A DNA stretch of 64,000 bases from Oceanobacillus sojae (GCF_900162665.1 NZ_LT727810.1:155067-219066); one strand, 5' to 3'; counted from the first letter of the stretch, positions 34,320-43,858 are shown. Notes: generated from the letters alone by a model not told the origin. Numbers and translations: made by a program.

Positions 34320-35516
34320 ATGACAAAAAGAGTGATTATTTTAATACTGGACAGTTTAGGTGTTGGCAATATGGATGATGTGAAAGAATATCATCCACAG
34401 GATATTGGCGCAAATACCTTTTATCATATTCTAGATAAAACATCTTTAAATATACCAAATCTTGAAAGACTGGGAATAAATAAAATTCTACATCATCCTA
34501 AATTAAAAAATGAAGAAAATCTGGCTAGCTACGGTGTATTGAATTTAATGCATCAGGGAGCTGATAGTTTTGAAGGCCATAATGAAATTATGGGTTCGAA
34601 GCCGAAGAAAGCATACCTTGCCCCTTTTATTGAGAATATGGAAGAAGTGAAAGCAGCGTTAGAAAATGAGGGATATAAAGTAACGATACCTAATCCAAAG
34701 ATGCCATATCTGCTGGTGGATGATCTCGTTATAGTGGCAGATAATATCGAGACCGATTATGGACAAATATATAATGTGAGTGCTCCTTTAGATTATATTT
34801 CTTTCGAAGAAGTTTTGAAAATAGGAAATTGTGTCCGAAAAAATGTAAAAGTAAACAGAGTGATTGCACTTGGAGGGAAAAGTGTGACTCCAAAGCATTT
34901 ACAAGCATCTGTAGAACGCCGGGCCGATGGATTAGTCGGCGTAAACTCTCCAAAATCAAATGTTTATAAACAAGGTTATGAAGTTCGTCATCTGGGATAT
35001 GGAATATCTCCGGAGTATCAGCTGCCGACGATTGCTGTAAAAGAAGGGCTGGATGTATCCCTGGTAGGAAAAATGCAGGACGTTATTTATTGTGAAGGTG
35101 CTAAAAAATTTCCTGGAGTTGATACAAAACAAGTGATGGAAAATATCCTTCATGAGATGGATCATATGAAGTCTGGTTTGATTGCAGCAACAGTCCAAGA
35201 AACGGATCTTGCTGGTCATGCTCAAGATCCGGATAGGTATGCAAATCGTATTAAATTAGTAGATACGTATTTGACGGAAGTATTTCATAGAATGACAAAG
35301 AACGATTTATTAATTATGAGTGCTGATCATGGTAATGATCCTACAATTGGCCATAGTCAGCATACAAGAGAAAAAACGTATTTACTTGCTTTTCATAAAG
35401 GCTGGAATCCAATAAACATCGGAGAAAGGGATACGCTGTCAGATATAGGTGCCACGGCAGCTGCTTATTTAGAACTGCATCCGACAGAAAATGGAGAGTC
35501 GTTTCTTTTTGAATAA
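34320..35516 (+). CDS. yhfW: YhfW-like phosphopentomutase-related protein
   Basis: A 398-residue member of the alkaline phosphatase superfamily. It shows the phosphopentomutase-like start (VIILILDSLGVGNMDDV), the nucleophile region GANTFYHIL and the metal site MSADHGNDPTIGHSQHTRE. Phosphopentomutases move phosphate between C1 and C5 of pentoses. Membership of the yhf cluster suggests a related phosphosugar step, but no activity can be claimed. The ribosome site is AGGGGA, 9 bp before the ATG. Confidence 0.87.
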   Translation: MTKRVIILILDSLGVGNMDDVKEYHPQDIGANTFYHILDKTSLNIPNLERLGINKILHHPKLKNEENLASYGVLNLMHQGADSFEGHNEIMGSKPKKAYLAPFIENMEEVKAALENEGYKVTIPNPKMPYLLVDDLVIVADNIETDYGQIYNVSAPLDYISFEEVLKIGNCVRKNVKVNRVIALGGKSVTPKHLQASVERRADGLVGVNSPKSNVYKQGYEVRHLGYGISPEYQLPTIAVKEGLDVSLVGKMQDVIYCEGAKKFPGVDTKQVMENILHEMDHMKSGLIAATVQETDLAGHAQDPDRYANRIKLVDTYLTEVFHRMTKNDLLIMSADHGNDPTIGHSQHTREKTYLLAFHKGWNPINIGERDTLSDIGATAAAYLELHPTENGESFLFE

Positions 35517-35542
35517 GTATTTGTGATTGGAGAGGGAAGTTT

Positions 35543-36718
35543 ATGTTTCTGGAAATAACAAAAAAACGCAACTATAAATTAATAGATATTTCTTTAAAGC
35601 TGCATCAGCAGGGAATTATTGATCCAAATACGTATGTACTTGATTTGGATACGATTAAAGAAAATGCATCTATGTTAAATAAAGAAGCTGAAAGATTAGG
35701 TATGGAATTATTTTTTATGACAAAACAAATTGGAAGAAACCCAGCTGTAGCCAATACTATCGTAGAAGCAGGGATCAAAAAAGCTGTAGCGGTTGACCCA
35801 TGGGAAGCCATCACATTGAGTAAGGCTGGTATTCAGATTGGACATGTTGGACATCTTGTTCAAATACCTAAGAATATGATTCGGACCATCTTAAAACTCA
35901 ACCCAGATTATATTACTGTATTCAGCTACGAAAATGCAAAAAATATAAGTGATATTGCAAATGAAATGGGAAAATCACAGAAAATCTTTTTGCGTATTGC
36001 TGAGGAAAACGATTATATTTATTATGGCCAGGAGGGCGGATTTACCTTATCCGGGCTGGTTGAAGATATAAAAAAATTAGAAGCGTTAAAGGCTGTAGAA
36101 ATATCCGGATTAACAAGTTTCCCTTGTCTGCTTATTAAAGAAAATAAACCATCTGTTACACCTAATGTTGCATCGATGCAAAAGGCAAATGAATTTTTAA
36201 AGGAAAAAGGCTATGAGCATTTGGAATTGAATATGCCTAGTGCTACTTCGACAGAAACGATGCGTTTATTAAAAGAGCATGGAGCCACTCAAGGAGAACC
36301 TGGTCATGCACTAACGGGCACCACGCCACTGCATACAGAAGATTTTCTGAAAGAAAGACCAGCGATGACATATGTGTCTGAAGTTTCTCATGTATCTAAT
36401 AAGAAGGCGTACGTGTTCGGTGGTGGATTTTACCCAAGATCACATATGAAATTCGCTTTGGTAGGATCTAGTAGTACACAGTTGAAGAAAGTACCTGTTC
36501 TTCAAAATGAACTAGGGCATATTGATTATTACGGGACCCTCGATACGGATTGTGTTCATGTTGGAGATACAGCTATTTTTGCCTTCCGTACACAAGTTTT
36601 TGTGACACATGCAAAAATTGCTGTTATTCAGGGACTCTCCAGTTCACCAAAATTAATAGGTATCTATGATTCGGTAGGGAATTTACTGAGTGATGAACAA
36701 ACGATAGATAATGAATAA
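35543..36718 (+). CDS. yhfX: YhfX-like PLP enzyme, alanine racemase fold
   Basis: A 391-residue fold-type III PLP protein. The probable PLP Lys61 is in ELFFMTKQIGRNP, at the end of the first barrel strand. It resembles alanine racemase/D-amino-acid dehydratase-type enzymes. The spacing from yhfW is 26 bp, with GAGAGG before the ATG. Its stop overlaps short spacer sequence before yhfS. In this family an amino-acid-like intermediate is expected; the precise substrate is unknown. Confidence 0.85.
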   Translation: MFLEITKKRNYKLIDISLKLHQQGIIDPNTYVLDLDTIKENASMLNKEAERLGMELFFMTKQIGRNPAVANTIVEAGIKKAVAVDPWEAITLSKAGIQIGHVGHLVQIPKNMIRTILKLNPDYITVFSYENAKNISDIANEMGKSQKIFLRIAEENDYIYYGQEGGFTLSGLVEDIKKLEALKAVEISGLTSFPCLLIKENKPSVTPNVASMQKANEFLKEKGYEHLELNMPSATSTETMRLLKEHGATQGEPGHALTGTTPLHTEDFLKERPAMTYVSEVSHVSNKKAYVFGGGFYPRSHMKFALVGSSSTQLKKVPVLQNELGHIDYYGTLDTDCVHVGDTAIFAFRTQVFVTHAKIAVIQGLSSSPKLIGIYDSVGNLLSDEQTIDNE

Positions 36719-36786
36719 AAATAAACCATCCTTTTGGAACTTTTTTGAAAATATATTAATTGAAATAGGGGAAAGGGGTACTTATC

Positions 36787-37905
36787 ATGGCCTACGATGT
36801 ATCACAGCTGAAATATGCAAACTCTGTGCTTCCCTCTTTAACTGTACAGGAAGCGCAGCAATTACAGTTCAAATTAGTAGAGAAGATAAGTGAACATTTT
36901 ACTGGAACCCAGTTTTTAACAATGGGTGATTTAGGTTTGGCTGCTCAATATAAAAAGCCTGAGTATACCGAAAATGCAGAGCGTGTATTAGCTGCATTTT
37001 TTGGTGCCGAAAAAGCTGCACTGGTTCGTGGTGCGGGGACAGGTGCTATTCGTATCATTTTAAGTGAATTAATGAAAGCTGGGGAAACGATGATTATTCA
37101 TAAAGCACCTGTCTATACAACGACAAAGGATACCATTCGTATGTTAGGTCTTAAAACGAAAGCAGTTGATTATAATGACAGAAAATCTGTTGAAGCATTG
37201 GTGATGGAGGATAAAGAAAGTAAAGTATTCTATATTCAGCATGCCAGACAACAGCCTTCTGATACATATGAATTGCGGCAAATAATTGAGATGGTGAAGC
37301 GTTTAAGGCCGGATTTACCGATTGTTGTGGATGATAATTACTGTGTCATGAAAACGAATGGAATAGGGGTTGAATACGGAGCTGATTTTTCTACTTTTTC
37401 TGGTTTTAAAATCCTGGGACCAGAAGGAATCGGTGTCATTGTGGGTAAAGAAAAACAGATTCAGCAATTGCAAGAAAAGAATTATTCTGGTGGCGGACAG
37501 GTGCAGGGATACGAGGCGTTAGAGTTATTACGTATGATGACATTTTCTCCCGTTTTATTGGCAACTCAAAATGAACAGGTAGAAAAACTCTGTAAATTAC
37601 TGAATGAAGGAGCTATTAATGGGGTAGAAAATGCATATATAGCGAATGCCCAATCAAAGAATGTAATTGTTGAATTAAAAGAACCAATAGCTGAACAAGT
37701 GTTAAAGAGGAGTAATGAATTAGGAGCGGCTCCACATCCAGTAGGTGCTGAGTCGAAATATGAAATTTTACCCTTGATTTATCGTGTATCCGGAAGTTTT
37801 ATAGAAGCTGAACCTCACTTAAGGCAATATGGATTGCGTATTAACCCTATGAAATCTGGTGCAAATATGATATTGAATATATTAGATAAGGCAATAAATT
37901 TATAA
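36787..37905 (+). CDS. yhfS: YhfS-like PLP enzyme, aminotransferase fold
   Basis: A 372-residue fold-type I PLP enzyme. The PLP Lys208 is in TFSGFKILGPEGIG, the ligand Asp is in IVVDDNYCV, and the phosphate-binding motif is RGAGTGAIR. It resembles Cys/Met gamma-lyase-type and SelA-like proteins grouped as YhfS. It ends the yhf-like operon, and the IS4 element begins 53 bp later. The final steps of the pathway may therefore lie beyond the insertion, or the IS may have cut off further genes. Confidence 0.85.
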   Translation: MAYDVSQLKYANSVLPSLTVQEAQQLQFKLVEKISEHFTGTQFLTMGDLGLAAQYKKPEYTENAERVLAAFFGAEKAALVRGAGTGAIRIILSELMKAGETMIIHKAPVYTTTKDTIRMLGLKTKAVDYNDRKSVEALVMEDKESKVFYIQHARQQPSDTYELRQIIEMVKRLRPDLPIVVDDNYCVMKTNGIGVEYGADFSTFSGFKILGPEGIGVIVGKEKQIQQLQEKNYSGGGQVQGYEALELLRMMTFSPVLLATQNEQVEKLCKLLNEGAINGVENAYIANAQSKNVIVELKEPIAEQVLKRSNELGAAPHPVGAESKYEILPLIYRVSGSFIEAEPHLRQYGLRINPMKSGANMILNILDKAINL

Positions 37906-38057
37906 GATATTATTAGTGTTGATTCAAAGACTGGTGAAGAAAAATCTTATATTAATAACTCAACTTTCGCAGCTAGAAAGAAGCATTCAATTTAACTAGC
38001 CGTAAAGCTTATTACTGTTCAAATATGGTCGTTGACATTAGAAATAGGTATAAAAAA

Positions 38058-38118
38058 ACACCTCAACTTTTGGTATAGTGTAATTGACTAGAAAACACTA
38101 CCAATACAGAAGAGGTGT
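38058..38118 (+). promoter_or_regulatory. hairpin hiding the transposase ribosome site
   Basis: ACACCTC (38058-38064) pairs with GAGGTGT (38112-38118), which contains the ribosome site; TTGGTATAGTGT pairs with ACACTACCAA inside. Read-through transcripts from outside would fold this way and block translation, as known for other IS elements. Confidence 0.55.
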
Positions 38119-38125
38119 CTCCTAT

Positions 38126-39487
38126 ATGATAGCGAATAATGACCAAAATAATCAACTACCAAATGAACTTTCTTCCATCTTTAAAGAATTAAACGTGTAT
38201 AAGCATCTTAGAAAAGCTGGTATTACAAAGTCTGTCGGTTTTACTTGTGCCTATCTTTTTCAATTGATTTTTTGTTTGATCTTTGAAAATAAGAACTGGT
38301 ATCAAATACTTCAAAGTAACAAAGCGAGTGATTGTCCAGAGAAGAATGCTGTCTATCGTTTTTTAAACAAATCTACCTTCGCTTGGAGAAGGTTCTTACT
38401 ATTTCTAAGTGCTCATACCATTGGAAAAGTAACCAGCTTAACGCGTCATGATCGCCCCAAAGTATTGATTGTAGATGATTCTTCGTATGATCGTAACCGC
38501 AGTAAATCGGTTGAATTATTAGCTCGCTGTTTTGACCATGCATCCCAAAAGATGCGCTTTTATAAAGGGTTCCGTATGCTCACGCTTGGTTGGTCAGATG
38601 GTGCAACGTTCATTCCCGTAGACTTTTCTTTATTGAGCTCGAAGAAAAGCCAAATAAATGGCATATCATCAAAAATTGATAAGCGTAGTTCCGGTTATAA
38701 ACGCAGAGTAGAAGCATTACAAACCGCACCTGAGCAACTACCAAGTATGGTGGAACGCGCGATGAATGCCGGTATCGATGCTTCCTATGTGCTGATGGAC
38801 TCTTGGTTCACGTATCAGCCTCTCGTTAAGGAGATAAAAGAGCAAGGCTTGGACGTCATTGGCATGGTAAAGAACTTGAAACAGCGTTACCTTGTGAATG
38901 GCCAACGTGTAAGCTTAAAAGAACTTTATCGTTTTGCGAAACCAACAGATGGAAAGAAAGGCATTCTTCGTTCGATTCATACGACACAAGCGAATGGCAT
39001 TCCTATTAAAGTTGTCTTTGTTCGTAATCGGAATAAAAAGAGCGAATGGTTAGCTATTCTAAGCACCGATTGTACACTTAGTGATCAAGAAATCATTCGT
39101 ATTTATGGGATGAGATGGGACATTGAAGTTTTTTTCAAAACAACAAAATCTCTTTTAAAACTTCAAAAAGAGTTCCAAAGTCGTTCGTATGACGGCTTAA
39201 TTAGTCATACGACCATCGTATTCGCACGCTATATTGTTCTCTCGTGGCAAAACCGATGTAGCACAGACGAGCGAACACTTGGCGGCATGTTTTATGAATT
39301 GTGTGATGAAGTTAGTGATCTCGATTGGGCTGTGGCACTTCAGCAGTTGATCGAGCTTCTTGAAGATGCCTTGAAAATGAGCAATAAAAAGGTACAAAAA
39401 TTAATCAAAAGTCAAGTCCAACAATGGATTGCAGGTTTACCCAGCTATATCAGGGCTTACCTGCCTATTTCAGTGTGCGAAAGTTGA
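38126..39487 (+). CDS. IS4-family transposase
   Basis: A 453-residue DDE transposase. The start at 38126 follows AGAGGTG; an upstream in-frame ATG at 38084 would lie inside the leader hairpin. Catalytic residues are the first Asp in VLIVDDSSYDR, the second Asp in VLMDSWFTY and the Glu in the signature Y-x2-R-x3-E-x6-K (YGMRWDIEVFFKTTK), which defines the IS4 family. It appears complete. Confidence 0.93.
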   Translation: MIANNDQNNQLPNELSSIFKELNVYKHLRKAGITKSVGFTCAYLFQLIFCLIFENKNWYQILQSNKASDCPEKNAVYRFLNKSTFAWRRFLLFLSAHTIGKVTSLTRHDRPKVLIVDDSSYDRNRSKSVELLARCFDHASQKMRFYKGFRMLTLGWSDGATFIPVDFSLLSSKKSQINGISSKIDKRSSGYKRRVEALQTAPEQLPSMVERAMNAGIDASYVLMDSWFTYQPLVKEIKEQGLDVIGMVKNLKQRYLVNGQRVSLKELYRFAKPTDGKKGILRSIHTTQANGIPIKVVFVRNRNKKSEWLAILSTDCTLSDQEIIRIYGMRWDIEVFFKTTKSLLKLQKEFQSRSYDGLISHTTIVFARYIVLSWQNRCSTDERTLGGMFYELCDEVSDLDWAVALQQLIELLEDALKMSNKKVQKLIKSQVQQWIAGLPSYIRAYLPISVCES

Positions 39488-39500
39488 GTTAATAAAGAAA

Positions 39501-39537
39501 TTGTGCAGCAGAAACAATATGTGTTTCTGCTGCACAA
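39501..39537. terminator. bidirectional hairpin after the creatininase gene
   Basis: A perfect 16-bp stem TTGTGCAGCAGAAACA / TGTTTCTGCTGCACAA with a 5-base loop. It ends the minus-strand module A and starts 7 bp from the IS4 target duplication. The T tail is modest. Confidence 0.7.
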
Positions 39538-39555
39538 TAAATATAAATGTTCCGA

Positions 39556-40287
39556 TTAATCAGGATAAGCCTCTTTTATAAGCTCTTTCATATCATTTAC
39601 AAAAACCTCAAGCATTCGTTCTCCTTTTTCTTTACTGGCAATTGTTGCATCACCGAAAACACCGCTTTTGCTTAAATCCCCTAGTGAAATAGTGGACATC
39701 CCGTATAAATCTGGTTTTTCAGGAAATTCACGTACAGCCTTCTCCATATCTACAAGCTCCGGTTTTAGTGCCAGCATTAAAGAGGTTTCAAATTCACATG
39801 CGTGAATCATGCCGTACCAGGTAGGCGAGGCACAATATTCATTTCTTATTTTCTCCATATTTGGATAGAACAAATAGATAACAGTCATATCTAATTCATC
39901 CATAAGTTCCCTGGTAGCATACTTCATACTGGAATTGTTGGCATCATGTCCGTTCACAAGTATAAGAAGTTTTGTGCCATATCTTGCTACGCTGTGAGCA
40001 ACATCCTTAATAATGCTTTCTACATGATGCTGTTGAATTGAAACGGTTCCCGGGATGTTTCTCCATACCCAGGAATAACCAAAAGGCATCGTGGGAAGGA
40101 GAAGCGCGCCTGTCTGCTCAGAAAGTTTTCTGGAGATTCCTTCCGCCAAATAAACGTCAACACCTAATGGTAAATGATGTCCGTGTTGTTCTGTAGCGCC
40201 GAGGGGGAGGATAGCGACAGGATATTCTTTTACTGCAGCGGCTACTTCATCCCGGGTCATATTTAAGATTTCTTTCGCTTGTCCCAT
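39556..40287 (-). CDS. creatininase-family amidohydrolase (module A)
   Basis: A 243-residue metal hydrolase of the creatininase family. The metal-binding motif is ILPLGATEQHGHHLPLGVD (Glu, His, His, Asp), followed by LILVNGHDANNSSM and HACEFETSLML. The family opens cyclic amides and related bonds. It is the last gene of module A, 2 bp after the aldolase gene. A paralogue with the same neighbours occurs at 50893-51639. The substrate is likely a ring or amide in the imported sugar derivative. Confidence 0.87.
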   Translation of the reverse strand: MGQAKEILNMTRDEVAAAVKEYPVAILPLGATEQHGHHLPLGVDVYLAEGISRKLSEQTGALLLPTMPFGYSWVWRNIPGTVSIQQHHVESIIKDVAHSVARYGTKLLILVNGHDANNSSMKYATRELMDELDMTVIYLFYPNMEKIRNEYCASPTWYGMIHACEFETSLMLALKPELVDMEKAVREFPEKPDLYGMSTISLGDLSKSGVFGDATIASKEKGERMLEVFVNDMKELIKEAYPD

Positions 40288-40289
40288 AG

Positions 40290-40895
40290 CTACACCTCCT
40301 CAAGAAGTTTTATATATCCTTCTGCATTTGTCTTTATTTTTTCTTTGTCTTTTTTCGTTGCTCCTCTTGGAACAAGATCACTTCCAATTGCAAAGTAGGA
40401 GCACCCAGCATTTTTTAATGCTGCAATATTGTTATGCGTAACTCCTCCTACTGCCATAAAATTCATATTAGGAAATGGCCCTTTTACATTTTTGATAAAG
40501 CTGGTCCCCAAATCAGAAACTGGGAACAGTTTCACCGTTTCGATTCCAAGGCTGGCAGCTTGCATGATCTCCCCTGGTGAGAAAACACCAGGGAAAATAG
40601 GAATCTCTTTTGATAAAATATACTTCGCCAGCTCTTTATCCCAGCCAGGAGTAATTAAAAATGTTGCGCCGGCTTCTAATGCTTTATCTGCCTGCTGTTC
40701 AGAAATTACTGTCCCTGCTCCCAGGTTCAATTGGTTTCCATAGGCAGTTTTAATAGTACGAATACATTCCAGGCCTTGCTGTTCATTGCTTAATGAAACC
40801 TCGAGCGTATCGACCCCAGCTTCAAGCAGCCCTTCAGTAATTTCAAGTATATTCTCAGCTTCTACGCCACGTATAATCGCAATTAGTTGTGTCAT
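40290..40895 (-). CDS. KDPG/KHG aldolase-family enzyme
   Basis: A 201-residue class I aldolase of the Eda/DgoA type. The Schiff-base Lys is in the ETVKLFPVSDLG motif, the catalytic Glu is in DTLEVSL, and the Gly-rich phosphate site is in AVGGVTHNNIAALKNAGC; NLGAGTV and LITPGWD are also conserved. It cleaves 2-keto-3-deoxy (phospho)sugars to pyruvate and an aldehyde. Module B has no such gene. The start lies 12 bp after the lactonase stop, with AAGGAG. Confidence 0.9.
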   Translation of the reverse strand: MTQLIAIIRGVEAENILEITEGLLEAGVDTLEVSLSNEQQGLECIRTIKTAYGNQLNLGAGTVISEQQADKALEAGATFLITPGWDKELAKYILSKEIPIFPGVFSPGEIMQAASLGIETVKLFPVSDLGTSFIKNVKGPFPNMNFMAVGGVTHNNIAALKNAGCSYFAIGSDLVPRGATKKDKEKIKTNAEGYIKLLEEV

Positions 40896-40907
40896 TTTTA
40901 CCGCTCC

Positions 40908-41825
40908 TTAAAAGTGTGCAAGCCAATTTGCTGGATTTTCGATAAATATCGTATCAATATCAGACTGGCTGATTCCTTCATCTAATAATCGGGGGATGAA
41001 TTTTTTTAGAATATACTCAAATCCAGGTCCGCCGCCATATGCATGAAGATAGCATTGGCGTCCCATATCAGCAGAAATCAGTAATTTATGAGCGAAACCA
41101 TTGTTAATCATATTTTTGATTAATTCCACACGAGTGCTGTCCGGATAGTATTTAATTTTACTTGTGCCGTCAAATTGTACATAAGCTCCTCGTTCTGCAA
41201 GCTTTAAATGGTAGTAAGGATCAGCGTTTCTATCGCTGTGCCCGACGCCTACCAAGTTTAAATCAACGCCTTCTTCTTCTAAAATATCTAATAATTCTAA
41301 TCCCATCGTCCCTGCTTCAGTATGGAGCCAAACAGGTGCACCTGTTTCAAGCTGTGCACGTGCAACTGCTCTGGTCACTTTTTCTTCTAACGGATGAATA
41401 AGCTGATTCCAGGCGCCTGACTTTAAAAAGCCGGCTTTTGCTTCTGTACCATCCATCCCAATGGTTACATCTCTTATTAACTTCTGTTTAATTTCATCGA
41501 TGGTCAACGCATCTACCCATTTTGGAAAGTAAATATGTTTATTGAACCCTGAAGTGGCAACGACATTTACCCCTGTTTCTTTAGACATTTGTACGAGTTT
41601 AGAAGCATCTCTGCCATAATCAAGTGTCGTAGCATCAACTAGTGCATTCCCGCCTGCTTTTTGAAATCTCCAAAGTTCACTTACGCTTGCTTCATAGTCT
41701 GTGAGTTCTAAATCACGGTCTTTTTGAGAAGCAGGGGGATTCGTCCATAAATGCTCGTGACTATATGTGAATCCCAAATCTTCTTTATTAATATCTCCTA
41801 AAACAGTCCTTATTTTTTTACTCAT
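40908..41825 (-). CDS. phosphotriesterase-like lactonase (module A)
   Basis: A 305-residue amidohydrolase-superfamily enzyme. It has metal ligands in FTYSHEHLW (HxH), VGVGHSDRN (His) and ISADMGRQ (Asp); the family's bridging Lys position in this copy is not clear to me. The closest described group is phosphosugar lactonases such as Lmo2620/Bh0225, which open aldonolactone phosphates. That fits a PTS product. The ATG at 41825 is chosen because GAGGAGTGA precedes it; an in-frame start 48 bp upstream would overlap the EIIC gene. E. coli YhfV/Php belongs to the same superfamily branch. Confidence 0.87.
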   Translation of the reverse strand: MSKKIRTVLGDINKEDLGFTYSHEHLWTNPPASQKDRDLELTDYEASVSELWRFQKAGGNALVDATTLDYGRDASKLVQMSKETGVNVVATSGFNKHIYFPKWVDALTIDEIKQKLIRDVTIGMDGTEAKAGFLKSGAWNQLIHPLEEKVTRAVARAQLETGAPVWLHTEAGTMGLELLDILEEEGVDLNLVGVGHSDRNADPYYHLKLAERGAYVQFDGTSKIKYYPDSTRVELIKNMINNGFAHKLLISADMGRQCYLHAYGGGPGFEYILKKFIPRLLDEGISQSDIDTIFIENPANWLAHF

Positions 41826-41844
41826 TACATTCACTCCTCTTTTC

Positions 41845-43113
41845 TTAGAATCCAATTCCAAATAATAAGCCAACCAGCTTAATTAAAATAACGACAATAA
41901 TAGCATCTGGAGAGGCAAACCATAAGCCGCCGATACCATATTCACTTAACCCTATCAGCGGGTATGCCAAAGCTACCAATAGGGAAAAAGTGAATCCCAG
42001 GAAAAAGCCGCTAATAACAGCTCCGCGTAATCCGCCCCGGGCATTTCCGAATACTCCGGCAGCTCCACCCATGAAGAACAGCCCTATAACTGACGGGAGG
42101 ACTGCCACTGGTAAAAAGCTGGACATAAAAGTTACAATTAAACCGCCGGCTAATGCTGTAAGGAATCCTATAGTAACTGCTACAGGGGCATAAGAATAAA
42201 AGATAGGGACGTCCAATGCAGGTTTTGCACCAGGAACGATTTTTTCACCAATTCCTTTAAATGCAGGGACAATTTCTCCAAGAAACATGCGAACACCCAT
42301 TAACAGGATAAGAATCCCTACTACAAAGCCTAATGCCTCAAAAATAACAAACTGATACCGATTGACGCCTCCAGAAATTTCGTTCATAACCTGACTATCT
42401 ACGAAACTGGCTGTAATCACATAGACCAGAACCATTATAATCCCCATTAAAATACTCATATCTTTTAAGAAGTCGAGGGATTTTGGTACCTTGACGTCTT
42501 CAGTAGATTGTTCTTTGTTTCCAAAGATTCCTCCAATCCAGCCGGATAAAGAAATCCAGGAGCTCCCCCAAAAACCAAAAGCAACATTATCGTTACCGAT
42601 AACTTTCCGGACGGAAGATTGAGAGATAGCCGGGAAGAATACCATGGAAATACCCTGAACAATAGACCCCCAGATAATAGTCATCGTCGTAGACAGTCCC
42701 ATTTGGCTGAATACAATAGCCATGGTTGCCGCAAAAGAAAACATCATATGACCAGTAAGGAATATATATTTGAACTTTGTGAAACGGGCAATCGCTACAT
42801 TAATTAAGAAAGAAAAGATCAGTATGAATGCGGTTTCTTTTCCTAATACAGTTTGAACTGCTGCAGCAATTGCATTGTCTTCAGCAACAATACCTGTTAA
42901 TCCAAAAGCTTCTGTAAACATTGTACTGAAGGGAACCAATGAACCGACAATTATGTTCGCTCCTTGTTGAAGTATCAGGAACCCAAATAATGTTTTCATT
43001 GTTCCCTTAATAACATCGGAGGCTGATTTTCGCAATGCAACCAAGCCTAGACCGGCAATGATAGCAATAATGATAGACGGGTTACTTAAAATGGAAACAA
43101 ATACATCTAACAT
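41845..43113 (-). CDS. PTS EIIC, ascorbate/UlaA family (module A)
   Basis: A 422-residue permease with about 11 membrane spans and UlaA/SgaT-type motifs: GTMKTLFGFLILQQGANIIVG near the start, FLTGHMMFSFA, and the conserved MGVRMFLGEIVPAFKGIGEKIVPGAKPALD. It transports and phosphorylates an ascorbate-like sugar acid or lactone together with the EIIA and EIIB genes upstream. It is a paralogue of 48499-49794. Confidence 0.92.
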   Translation of the reverse strand: MLDVFVSILSNPSIIIAIIAGLGLVALRKSASDVIKGTMKTLFGFLILQQGANIIVGSLVPFSTMFTEAFGLTGIVAEDNAIAAAVQTVLGKETAFILIFSFLINVAIARFTKFKYIFLTGHMMFSFAATMAIVFSQMGLSTTMTIIWGSIVQGISMVFFPAISQSSVRKVIGNDNVAFGFWGSSWISLSGWIGGIFGNKEQSTEDVKVPKSLDFLKDMSILMGIIMVLVYVITASFVDSQVMNEISGGVNRYQFVIFEALGFVVGILILLMGVRMFLGEIVPAFKGIGEKIVPGAKPALDVPIFYSYAPVAVTIGFLTALAGGLIVTFMSSFLPVAVLPSVIGLFFMGGAAGVFGNARGGLRGAVISGFFLGFTFSLLVALAYPLIGLSEYGIGGLWFASPDAIIVVILIKLVGLLFGIGF

Positions 43114-43116
43114 GAT

Positions 43117-43401
43117 TTATCCCTCCTTGGATAGCCTCTCAATCAATGGAAGTACTTTTTCTTTTATTTCATCTTTATCAAGTAAGTTGTCTATAGCAAC
43201 AACGGGAACTTCTTCACCTGTCAGACTGGCAGCGATTTCACTTGAAGCGACAATCAAGTCGCAACTTTTTCCTTTTGCACTGCCGAGGTCGGTTGCTTCT
43301 CCCTCAACTGTATAGCCATGATCCTTTGCCATTGACTGAATATCCATTAATAACATCAAGCTTGTCCCAAATCCCATACCGCACACACTTAAAATATACA
43401 T
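43117..43401 (-). CDS. PTS EIIB, ascorbate type (module A)
   Basis: A 94-residue phosphocarrier. The phosphorylated Cys7 is in LSVCGMGFGTSLML. The ATG at 43401 is chosen by its 8-bp spacing from AGGAG; the GTG three codons upstream overlaps the ribosome site. It receives phosphate from the EIIA gene product next to it and passes it to the sugar at EIIC. Confidence 0.9.
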   Translation of the reverse strand: MYILSVCGMGFGTSLMLLMDIQSMAKDHGYTVEGEATDLGSAKGKSCDLIVASSEIAASLTGEEVPVVAIDNLLDKDEIKEKVLPLIERLSKEG

Positions 43402-43412
43402 ATTGTTCACTC

Positions 43413-43847
43413 CTAAATTGTTATTATTTTTGATAATTCATCATAATCTTTCGCATGCATAATCTTATTAAATTTATCTTTATCTCCGAGAACCATCGCA
43501 ATTTTTTGAAGCATTTCGATATGGCCATTATCGCCAATCCCTGAAATAGCACAGACCAGCTTGACCGGATCATTTTTCTCATGACCGAAAGAGATGGGTT
43601 GTTTTAAACGGATAAGTGAAAAACCGGATTGAAGTGCTCCGTTATCAGGCCGGGAATGAGGAATAGCGATACCTGGTGCGATAACAATATAGGGCCCGAC
43701 TCTCTCATATCCTTCTATCATTGCCTCTGTATATTCCTGGGTGGCACATCCTGTTTCAACCAGTAATTCACCACTTAAGCGGATAGCGTCGACAGCATTC
43801 TCCAACTCCACATCCAATTCCACGGCTTTTTCTTTTAATAATGTCAT
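43413..43847 (-). CDS. PTS EIIA, mannitol/ascorbate type (module A)
   Basis: A 144-residue EIIA of the fructose/mannitol/Ula type. The active His is in APGIAIPHSRPDNGA. The ATG at 43847 is chosen because AGGA is 9 bp upstream; an ATG at 43856 is too close to that site. It starts 11 bp after the GntR regulator stop, so regulator and transport genes form one transcript. Confidence 0.9.
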   Translation of the reverse strand: MTLLKEKAVELDVELENAVDAIRLSGELLVETGCATQEYTEAMIEGYERVGPYIVIAPGIAIPHSRPDNGALQSGFSLIRLKQPISFGHEKNDPVKLVCAISGIGDNGHIEMLQKIAMVLGDKDKFNKIMHAKDYDELSKIITI

Positions 43848-43858
43848 CCAAACCATTC

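Larger units (their letters stand above)
37958..39489 (+). mobile_element. IS4-family insertion sequence
   Basis: A 1532-bp element bounded by exact inverted repeats ACTCAACTTTCGCA and flanked by a 5-bp target duplication TAATA (37953-37957 and 39490-39494). It holds one intact transposase gene. The insertion is recent enough for the duplication to be perfect. It landed next to a strong hairpin. Confidence 0.9.
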
